From Lacinutrix jangbogonensis (GTDB lineage: Bacteria > Bacteroidota > Bacteroidia > Flavobacteriales > Flavobacteriaceae): a DNA stretch of 64,000 nucleotides. Numbering within the stretch: the first letter of the stretch is position 1; each line of letters opens with the position of its first letter. Under the pieces are notes generated by a model. That model did not search any database and was not told where the DNA came from. It saw nothing but the letters and a program-made list of their open reading frames with translations. Position numbers and translations under genes: made by a program. Shown piece by piece: positions 16,318 to 22,921 of the stretch. The stretch is from the NCBI RefSeq assembly GCF_000797445.1, contig NZ_JSWF01000019.1:124001-188000 (forward strand). Direction: 5' to 3'.

Positions 16318-16428
16318 TTGCTTGGTCTGTGTCTAATTTGGAAAAATATTCGATTTTTACAAGTTGGTTTTGTACTTATAAACTTAAGTGCTAAAATGTC
16401 GCAACTAAGCATGGCCAAACCGTTGGCA
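16296..16428 (+). repeat. attC-like repeat 3, compensating arm changes
   Basis: 133 bp from TGCTAAC (16296-16302) to GTTGGCA (16422-16428). Its left arm GGCTATACTTAATTGC differs from the usual CCGTATATAATTTATTGC, and its right arm GCAACTAAGCATGGCC differs correspondingly, so the two still pair in 13 of 16 positions. The apex TTGGAAAAATATTCG ... is diverged from the other copies. Confidence 0.75.
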
Positions 16429-16440
16429 AACATATAAGAA

Positions 16441-16848
16441 ATGACGAAAATCAGATATATAAAAGAGTGATTAAGAAGTAATTCATGAATGGGAATATGC
16501 TTTGTAGCAATCGGAATTATTTCGTTTTGCTATCTTTTATGACTTCAGTATGGAAAGAAATTTCACTCGCATTTATCGGAATTGAACAAATAGGAGCTGG
16601 ACTTTTTATGTTTATAATTTATTACTTTGAAAACAGAAAACAATATCTGACTCTGAAAAACGGAGAATTAATAAAAAACAGTCTATTTCCAAAAAAATTA
16701 AGCTATCCGAAGTAAAGTCTATTAGAGAATTTGCAGGTGACTTAAAACTGATAATGAAAAAAAGTGAATTTATTATAGAAACCCAAATTATTGAACCTAA
16801 TTCTTTAATGGAATTAAAAAACGAATTAAAAAATTGCAATTTGAAATA
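16441..16848 (+). pseudogene. Decayed duplicate of the small membrane protein gene
   Basis: Starts MTKIRYIKE like the gene at 12936, but AGA codons have become TGA (two in-frame stops in the first 17 codons), there is a frameshift near 16540 and a second one where the CCG-A7 run of the intact gene has become CC-A7 (about 16690). From about 16716 on, the sequence is nearly identical to 13215-13346. The first 10 bases after the repeat core replace the normal upstream region, so this copy was joined to a core, as a cassette would be. Confidence 0.85.
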
Positions 16849-16852
16849 AATT

Positions 16853-17212
16853 AATGGCCACATGTGTTTTTAAATACTTGTTATTAAATTATTTAAGCGC
16901 TAAAAAGAAGTTGTTTTCACGACAAATTGTTGTAAAATTTAAGTACAACATGATAAAAGATTATGAATAGCACGGATCTTAAGGTTTGTGTTTTTTTTTT
17001 GTTTAATGTTAGTGTGTTACGGGTTTCCGTAATGATACCATTATGCGTTTATTTAAATTTGACTACTACCTAATATAAGAAAACCACGTAGTTATACGTG
17101 TAGGAAATAGTGAGGTTGAATGGTACTTTAGCTTTACACTTTTTAATACTAAAAGTATTGTTATCGCTATCTGTTTTATGGATATGAGGAACTTTAGTAT
17201 TTATATAAGGAG
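16853..17212 (+). repeat. Leader element copy C, inside the array
   Basis: Duplicate of 13349-13695, including the hairpin with T-run, dyad TTACGG-4-CCGTAA (17017-17032), TAAATTTG box, CACGTA-4-TACGTG dyad and TATATAAGGAG end. It stops exactly at a GTTGGCA core (17212-17218), where the next unit begins. Together with the preceding pseudogene it makes a roughly 770-bp duplicated module. Confidence 0.8.
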
Positions 17213-17236
17213 TTGGCAAACATAATACGAAACCCG

Positions 17237-17779
17237 ATGATTAAAATAAAACTTTTTACTTTACTAATTATAATTTTTAGTAGCAATTCCTTTTCTCAAA
17301 ATTTAGAGAGACTAAGTCAGAATAGAGGATTTAAAGAAATTAAACTTGGAAAAAACATAAACGAATTTGACAGGTTTGTAAAAAAAGACACAACTAATTT
17401 AAAATATTTTGGAGCTTTAGGTTATAATTCCGACTATGCTTATGATTTTATTGATACAGAATATGAGAATATTGGTAATAGTAATGTTAAAAGAATTTTC
17501 ATTTGGGTTTTTGACAACGAAATATATAAAATTAAAATCTATTTTGAGAGGTCACAAGAAGTTATTGAAAATTTAAAAATCGCCTATGGCGAACCAACAT
17601 CGGAAGGAAGTAATAAAAATCTAAAAAGTCTGATTTGGAAAACTGAAAAAGAAAGATGCTGGCATATGAATGTTGGCGAATACTCCGCTATAATAACTTA
17701 TCTGGATTTTGAAATAGAAGCTAAATTTGAAAGAATAAAAAAAGCAAACAAAACTAAAAAAGCTCTATCCGAATTTTAA
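17237..17779 (+). CDS. Secreted protein of unknown function
   Basis: 180 residues from the ATG at 17237; a TTG at 17213 is part of the recombination core and is not a convincing start. Signal peptide MIKIKLFTLLIIIFSSNSFSQ, then GFKEIKLGKNINEF, FIDTEYENIGNSNV and IAYGEPTSEGSNKNL, a pattern (small domain with FKxIKLG and AYGxP) seen in many uncharacterised exported flavobacterial proteins. A second short gene follows after 22 bases in the same unit. The unit's first nine bases match the reverse complement of its own left box at 18035. Confidence 0.65.
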   Translation: MIKIKLFTLLIIIFSSNSFSQNLERLSQNRGFKEIKLGKNINEFDRFVKKDTTNLKYFGALGYNSDYAYDFIDTEYENIGNSNVKRIFIWVFDNEIYKIKIYFERSQEVIENLKIAYGEPTSEGSNKNLKSLIWKTEKERCWHMNVGEYSAIITYLDFEIEAKFERIKKANKTKKALSEF

Positions 17780-17801
17780 AAATATTTTATCTTAAAACAT
17801 C

Positions 17802-18026
17802 ATGGCTATATTAAATTTCAAAGGTTTTTTACCTATTGAAGAAAAACCAAAAGAGTTTTTAAAGTTCAGAGAAGAAGTTTCAGAACTGCTGAACTCTTTA
17901 GATGGCGAATTGACTTTCAGCTATGTTGAAAAATACAAACAATTTGACATTACAGAAAATACAACGAATAAAACCTACATAGAAATACGACAAATTTTAG
18001 GTGAAATTTCAAAACATTTGATATAA
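17802..18026 (+). CDS. Small hypothetical cytosolic protein
   Basis: 74 residues: MAILNFKGFLPIEEKPKEFL, a helical acidic middle and TTNKTYIEIRQILGEISKHL. No signal peptide or membrane segment. It ends 8 bases before the left box of repeat 4, as expected of the last gene in a cassette. Function unknown. Confidence 0.55.
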   Translation: MAILNFKGFLPIEEKPKEFLKFREEVSELLNSLDGELTFSYVEKYKQFDITENTTNKTYIEIRQILGEISKHLI

Positions 18027-18034
18027 TAACGATT

Positions 18035-18167
18035 TGCCAACACCGTATATAAAAAATTGCTAGTGTTGTGCTAAATCAAAGGTCGTTGCACGTTTGTTAC
18101 ATTTGATTTTCCATCGGAAAATCCTCGCACACAAACACACAACTTTCCATATACGTAACCGTTAGCA
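18035..18167 (+). repeat. attC-like repeat 4 (class B apex)
   Basis: 133 bp from TGCCAAC (18035-18041) to GTTAGCA (18161-18167). Class B interior: TCAAAGGTCGTTGCACG pairs with the later CACACAACTTTCC region, capped by GATTTTCC-ATC-GGAAAAT. Repeats 7 and 11 share this interior. Confidence 0.75.
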
Positions 18168-18210
18168 TAATTTTGAATTAGATTTACAATCATTAGAAAC
18201 CATCAACAGA

Positions 18211-19113
18211 ATGAAAAGAAAACTACTTGCACTTACTTTTGGAATATTAACAATATTCGGTTGTTCAGACGGAGAAACCAAAAAGCAGTTATCTGAATTA
18301 AAAACTGAACTTGTACAAACAAAGGCAGAATTGAATAACTGTTCGGCTGAATTGACTGAAATCAAGAATACAGCAGAAAATAGATTTATTCGAGCAAGAA
18401 AACTTCTTTCCAAAAATAACTTGAGTGAAGCAAAAATCGAGTTTCAGGGAATTGTAGAAAACTTTAAAGGAACTAATGACGCAAAAACTGCTTCCAAAGA
18501 AATTTCTAAAATTGACACTACAGTTAAACAACAAAGAATAGATGCAGAAAGAAAAAAAGCACTTGGTTATAAAATTTTAAAACCTACGACAAGAGTAAAA
18601 TATGGTGATTTATCATTAAAATTTGACAAAATATGGAAAGGAAAACGTTGGTCTTTTGATGATTATGGGCATAAATACTTTTTACGAGATGCTGAAAGAG
18701 GAAATAGTCACATAATGACAAGAGTTTCTGTAACTTCAGAAAACAATAATCCAACCTTACCACCTATTTTAGTTTACCAAATGAATAACGGTGAATTAAA
18801 ATATTTGGGAACACAAGGATATAAATTTAGAAGATGGAAAGATTATGGTTCTTATCTTGGAAACTACGCTGATTATGGAAACGATTTTTCTCACTCAAAA
18901 ACAATTCCTTTCAATTGTGGAGTTGAATTATCGAATGACGATTTGAAAAGAGGAACAATTTATGTCGTTCTCAAAAAACAAGGATGTTTTAACCGAACTA
19001 AATCTGACTATGGAAACCCAGAAATTACTTATAAAGAAAGTTCTTGTAGTCCGAAAAGAATCCTAAAAGTGACGGATTTTGATAATGATTATATATTACT
19101 AAAAAAACTATAA
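18211..19113 (+). CDS. Coiled-coil lipoprotein of unknown function
   Basis: 300 residues. Lipobox IFGC (Cys18). Residues 25-60 form a coiled coil (LSELKTELVQTKAELNNCSA), followed by a single TPR-like unit (ARKLLSKNNLSEAKIEFQGI) and a beta-rich C-terminal domain with WKGKRWSFDDYGHKYFLRD and paired late cysteines. No family recognised. The start lies 49 bases after the GTTAGCA core and just after a TAATTTTG -7-like box; the stop codon touches repeat 5. Confidence 0.7.
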   Translation: MKRKLLALTFGILTIFGCSDGETKKQLSELKTELVQTKAELNNCSAELTEIKNTAENRFIRARKLLSKNNLSEAKIEFQGIVENFKGTNDAKTASKEISKIDTTVKQQRIDAERKKALGYKILKPTTRVKYGDLSLKFDKIWKGKRWSFDDYGHKYFLRDAERGNSHIMTRVSVTSENNNPTLPPILVYQMNNGELKYLGTQGYKFRRWKDYGSYLGNYADYGNDFSHSKTIPFNCGVELSNDDLKRGTIYVVLKKQGCFNRTKSDYGNPEITYKESSCSPKRILKVTDFDNDYILLKKL

Positions 19114-19241
19114 ATAACGTATATAATTTATTGATAGGTACTCGCCTACTTACGAAAATCCTCGCGGATTTTCTATTCGTGTTTTATTTACTAAATTCAG
19201 TGCTTAAAACACCCAACTAACCATATACATAAACGTTAGGC
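19112..19241 (+). repeat. attC-like repeat 5 with canonical GTTAGGC core
   Basis: 130 bp; left end shortened (AAATAACGTATATAAT, lacking the CACC seen elsewhere), apex GAAAATCC-TCGC-GGATTTTC (19154-19173), right core GTTAGGC (19235-19241), which fits the integron consensus GTTRRRY exactly. About 85% like repeat 1 by eye. Confidence 0.75.
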
Positions 19242-19277
19242 ACAAGCAAAACCAACACTCGAAAAAAAAGAAAAACT

Positions 19278-21122
19278 ATGAAATTAGAAAAGATATTAGA
19301 TAAACTTGGCTCATTAGAAAAGAATTCTTTTATAAAGATCATTGACAATATCATTTCAAAGAATCCAAAAAACAGCAAAGAAATTGACAAGATTTTAAGT
19401 GCTACTGAAAAAGGACTGAAATCGGTTGATAGCCAAAATATCGCTAAAGTTTTTGCTTTAACTTCAAACGAATTTCAAGAACACATAAAATGTGAGTTTC
19501 AAGAAATCACTTCTCAACTTGATATTTTAATCGATATTATAATTCGTGACGGTAATTGTATCATAAAACAAGATTGGTTTTCGAGATTATATGAAAACGA
19601 AATAAAAAACCTAAAAAAGAAAATAAAAGGTTTAGATGCAGATTTTGAAAACAATAAATCTGAATTAAGCGAAACAAGGAAACGTGATTACAAAATATAC
19701 AAATCTTGTTTGCATACAGCATATTACAACGACCAAGAAAATAATCGAGAAGCTAAAGTGACTTCTGATGAACTTTCAATAATACTAACGCTTTCCAAAC
19801 AACTTGGTCTTTCTCAAGAAGAAATTAAGTTGATTAATTATTCTATTCTTCCAATTAAAAAAATAGACATTCAAGAAGTTATAAAAGGACTTAAAAACAT
19901 TGGAGTAATCTTTTATTCAAACAAAGAAAATACCATTTATGTTGCTGATGAAATGGTTAGGCTTTTACGAAAAATTCGTGAGAAACAAATTGCAGAAAAA
20001 TTTTATCGTAGAACACTAAAACTTTTGAGAGAACCTATTATTAATCAAATTTCAAAAGAACACAATATTGATCGAAAATTAACTTACTCACAAAAAATAG
20101 AGGAAATTACTAAAGAAGGCGTTTCATTTACAGATTTATTATTGTCCGATATTTATAAAGTAGGAAGTACACTTACAGAAAAAAAGAAAACTTTAAATGA
20201 GCTTTGTGAAAAAGGACTAAACATTAGTAACCTAAAAGGAAGCACGTTAGAAGATAAAATCAGTAGTTTAATTGCCTATTTTGAGACTATAGAACGTGAT
20301 GAAAAAGTTGGTATTTCACGCGATGGCTTTGATAAGCTCTTGTCTGAATTAAACACTTCTTTACCAAAACTAAACAACCAAATCCGTATACAATTTGAAC
20401 TTCAAGACGAATTTGTTTTAACAGCAGATTTTCTGCTTGATTACAACATAAAACCAAGAGATATTTTAGATTTACTCTTCAAAGCAGACAGAACAAAGTT
20501 TCTTAAAGACAACGGAATTAAACAAAGAGGAGATGATATCTTAAATATTCTTGAGCATTATAAAGATGTCGAAAACTTGTATTTAGAAAACTATGAAAAT
20601 GTAGCATACAGAAACTTAAACTTGCTTAAAGAAAACGGAATAACAATAAAAGAAAGCGAACTTGGATTAAAATTTGAGGAACTAACAAGTGTTATTTTTA
20701 ACGGAATTGGATTTAATGTAGATGATGAATTTAAAAGCCAATTAAATACAAAAAAGGATAAGATGGATATTCTTTTAAATCTAGGTAATCAAGAAATTAT
20801 AATTGTAGAATGTAAAACAAGTAAAGAAAGAGGATATAATAAATTTAGTTCTGTTTCAAGACAATTAAAATCTTATCAAAATTTAGCATTAAAAAACAAT
20901 TTAAGAATTGTGAAAATATTGCTTGTCGCACCAGAATTTAGTGATGATTTTGTGACGGATTGCGAAATGGACACAGAAATGAATTTGTCATTAATAACAG
21001 CCTCTACTCTATCGAATATTTCAGAAGCTTTTAAAACATCAAAATATACAGAGTTCCCTCATGTTTTATTTAGAGATATTGTAATTAATGAAGAAAGAAT
21101 ATTGAAAGCATTGAGTAAATAG
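19278..21122 (+). CDS. PD-(D/E)XK nuclease-domain protein, possible defence gene
   Basis: 614 residues. The long helical N-terminal and middle parts (residues 1-455) match nothing I recognise. The C-terminal 150 residues form an Mrr-like restriction endonuclease fold: GLKFEELTSVIFNGIGF (about 462-478), the metal-binding Asp in KMDILLNLG (Asp497), and ECK (Glu511-Cys-Lys513), so the D-(13)-ExK triad is complete. This should be an active DNA nuclease. Largest single-gene cassette after the FG-GAP gene; alone, without a methyltransferase, so a stand-alone anti-phage nuclease or modification-dependent enzyme is a reasonable guess. Confidence 0.75.
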   Translation: MKLEKILDKLGSLEKNSFIKIIDNIISKNPKNSKEIDKILSATEKGLKSVDSQNIAKVFALTSNEFQEHIKCEFQEITSQLDILIDIIIRDGNCIIKQDWFSRLYENEIKNLKKKIKGLDADFENNKSELSETRKRDYKIYKSCLHTAYYNDQENNREAKVTSDELSIILTLSKQLGLSQEEIKLINYSILPIKKIDIQEVIKGLKNIGVIFYSNKENTIYVADEMVRLLRKIREKQIAEKFYRRTLKLLREPIINQISKEHNIDRKLTYSQKIEEITKEGVSFTDLLLSDIYKVGSTLTEKKKTLNELCEKGLNISNLKGSTLEDKISSLIAYFETIERDEKVGISRDGFDKLLSELNTSLPKLNNQIRIQFELQDEFVLTADFLLDYNIKPRDILDLLFKADRTKFLKDNGIKQRGDDILNILEHYKDVENLYLENYENVAYRNLNLLKENGITIKESELGLKFEELTSVIFNGIGFNVDDEFKSQLNTKKDKMDILLNLGNQEIIIVECKTSKERGYNKFSSVSRQLKSYQNLALKNNLRIVKILLVAPEFSDDFVTDCEMDTEMNLSLITASTLSNISEAFKTSKYTEFPHVLFRDIVINEERILKALSK

Positions 21123-21161
21123 TGTTTGATATAAAGCACTTGTCCTGAACTTGTTTCATTA

Positions 21162-21377
21162 TTGAAACGATTTCATATCAACGAAACATTATGCACCATT
21201 ATAAAACAGGAATATTTTCAACCAATAGATAAATGCGGTCTTGAAAGAATCAAGGAATTATATTTTTCTTTAAGAATTATTTCAAATTGTAAATCATTGA
21301 TTGAAAAAGAAAATTATTATCAAATTTCAGTCGTTTATGGGCAACTTAGGAGTTTATTTACTAATTTAGTTACTTAA
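21162..21377 (+). pseudogene. Gene fragment fused to half a repeat
   Basis: An open frame from a TTG (LKRFHINETLCTIIKQEYF ... IKELYFSLRIISNCKSLIEK) for about 60 codons that then runs into the right half of an attC-like repeat (from about 21351). It looks like the remnant of an unidentified gene whose C-terminal part was lost together with the left half of its repeat. Not a credible complete gene. Confidence 0.45.
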
Positions 21378-21407
21378 TCACGCAACCAATCTTATACAAC
21401 AACATTA
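21351..21407 (+). repeat. attC-like repeat 6, right half only
   Basis: TTTACTAATTTAGTTACTTA ... CACGCAACC ... CTTATACAACAAC, equal to the right half of repeat 2, ending in a degenerate core ATTATAA (21404-21410 region) instead of GTTRRRY. A possible left box for the nuclease cassette, CTTGTCCTGAAC, stands alone at 21140-21151. Confidence 0.6.
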
Positions 21408-21425
21408 TAAAATATTTGACCAAAA

Positions 21426-21815
21426 ATGAGAATAGGATATAAAAAAAGAAATTTAAATATTAATTTAATTTTAGGAATAGTTTGGCTGATTTTAGGATTA
21501 TTAAGCTTGATTTTTAGTGGAGAAAACCGTTGGTATGATTACAGGTATTTAGTGTTCGGAATATTATATATGATTTTATATTTCTATCAAAAACGGAATA
21601 AATATCTGACAATTGAAAACGGAATTTTAAAAATAAATGGTTCTTTCGGAAAGAAAATAAACCTGACCGAAATTAAACGAATTAAAAAATTTGCTGGAGA
21701 CTATATCTTAAAAACAGATAAAAAAGAGTTAACTATAAATACACAAATAATTGACCCAAAATCTCTGGCAGAATTGAATACTGAATTGGGAAAATTAAAT
21801 GTGGAATGGAATTAA
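21426..21815 (+). CDS. Small membrane protein, paralogue of the 12936 gene
   Basis: 129 residues. Basic start MRIGYKKRNLNINL, two hydrophobic helices (about 14-32 and 40-58), then KYLTIENGILKINGSFGKK, INLTEIKRIKKFAGDYIL and TQIIDPKSLAELNTEL, aligning along the whole length with the product of 12936-13346. Intact reading frame. The start codon is 21 bases after the unit boundary and the stop 8 bases before repeat 7. The first 14 bases of the unit match the reverse complement of the repeat 7 left box in 12 positions. Confidence 0.72.
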   Translation: MRIGYKKRNLNINLILGIVWLILGLLSLIFSGENRWYDYRYLVFGILYMILYFYQKRNKYLTIENGILKINGSFGKKINLTEIKRIKKFAGDYILKTDKKELTINTQIIDPKSLAELNTELGKLNVEWN

Positions 21816-21823
21816 AAAATGTT

Positions 21824-21955
21824 TTACAACACCGTATAAAAATAATTGCGATTTAGTACTTAATCAAAGGTCGTTGCGTGTTTGTAATGTCTAATTATCC
21901 TTAGGAAAATCCTCGCACACAAAACCGTAACTATTATTACACATAAACGTTAGCA
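21824..21955 (+). repeat. attC-like repeat 7 (class B)
   Basis: 132 bp from TTACAAC (21824-21830) to GTTAGCA (21949-21955). Interior TCAAAGGTCGTTGCGTG like repeats 4 and 11. The next gene starts only 6 bases after the core. Confidence 0.75.
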
Positions 21956-21960
21956 CAAAT

Positions 21961-22689
21961 ATGAAAAAACGAATCCTGACAACATTAACGCTTCTGATTT
22001 CATCTCTGACTTTTGCTTGTAGTTGCGATGAAATAAATCCAATAATAGAATACTATTCATCGGAATATGTCTTTGAGGGAAAAATTATTTCAAAAGTTTA
22101 TGCAAAAGATAGTCTGACTTATAAAGTTACTTTTGACATTTCAAAACATTATAAAAATGGTGACTTTCCAAAAAAACTTGAATTTGATGTCACAGCAGAA
22201 AGTAAATATACTGGAGAATGGACTTCTTGCGACTGGAATGCCAAAAAAAACCAAAACTGGTTAGTCTACGCATATAAATACAACGGAAATTTAACTTTTA
22301 GTGGAATATGCTCTAACTCAAAAGTTACAGACCATAGAACGATTGGTTTAAGAGAGCAAAAGATATTAGACAATGGTAATTCATTTAAACTTGAGAATTA
22401 CATTTATCAATTTGAACACGGTTTCAATTATACTAAACCAATTTCTGATATTGATTCTATATTAAAGACTGGAAAAATAAAAGATTACGAAAGACCTTTT
22501 ACTTGGTTAAAGTTATTTATTGATGAAAATGGAAATCTGAATTCTGTAACTACTCATATTGGTTATCAACTTAAAACTGATACAATATTCAACCTTCCAA
22601 CTGAATTTAAAATAAAGTTAAGAAAACCACTAACTGAATTTGAGGAAGACGCAATTGAATTACTAAAAAAAATCCAAAATGGGAAATAA
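21961..22689 (+). CDS. Exported NTR/TIMP-like protein, C-terminus shortened by a frameshift
   Basis: 242 residues as it stands. Signal peptide MKKRILTTLTLLISSLTFA followed by CSC, then SSEYVFEGKIISKVY, WTSCDWNAKKNQNWLVYAY and SGICSNSK: the N-terminal Cys-x-Cys and later cysteines resemble the netrin/TIMP-like domain found in exported Bacteroidota proteins. The second half ends FEEDAIELLKKIQNGK. Adding one A to the A8 tract at about 22668-22675 would continue LLKKNPKWEIKKHKKTNIP ... EWKYEL to a stop at 22784, a TonB-C-like ending (NPKWE) and only 8 bases from repeat 8, which strongly suggests a one-base loss or a sequencing error. Confidence 0.65.
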   Translation: MKKRILTTLTLLISSLTFACSCDEINPIIEYYSSEYVFEGKIISKVYAKDSLTYKVTFDISKHYKNGDFPKKLEFDVTAESKYTGEWTSCDWNAKKNQNWLVYAYKYNGNLTFSGICSNSKVTDHRTIGLREQKILDNGNSFKLENYIYQFEHGFNYTKPISDIDSILKTGKIKDYERPFTWLKLFIDENGNLNSVTTHIGYQLKTDTIFNLPTEFKIKLRKPLTEFEEDAIELLKKIQNGK

Positions 22690-22792
22690 AAAAACATAAA
22701 AAGACGAATATTCCTGTTCCATATATTAGACATTTAGCAATTGAATTTGATAAAGAAAAAAAGGAATGGAAATACGAATTATAAAATACTTG

Positions 22793-22905
22793 CGCTAACA
22801 CCGTATAAAATTAATGGCTAGTCCTCGCGGACTTTCTTGGTAGGTAAATAATTACTAAATTAGTTGCTTGAAATACGCAACAAACCATATAAAATAGCGG
22901 TACAA
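22793..22905 (+). repeat. attC-like repeat 8, shortened
   Basis: 113 bp from CGCTAAC (22793-22799). Apex reduced to GTCC-TCGC-GGAC; right arm CGCAACAAACCATATAAAA, with GGTACAA where the GTTRGCA core should be (22899-22905). Left box extends to a 12 of 14 match with the start of its own unit at 21950. Confidence 0.65.
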
Positions 22906-22921
22906 CATTGAAACTGAACAT

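Noticed and set aside
17213-17236. TTG 17213 as start of the secreted protein
   Set aside because: The TTG is part of the GTTGGCA core; the ATG at 17237 gives a proper signal peptide.
21162-21377. 71-codon ORF as a complete gene
   Set aside because: It begins with TTG, has no recognisable domain and its last third is the right half of an attC-like repeat.
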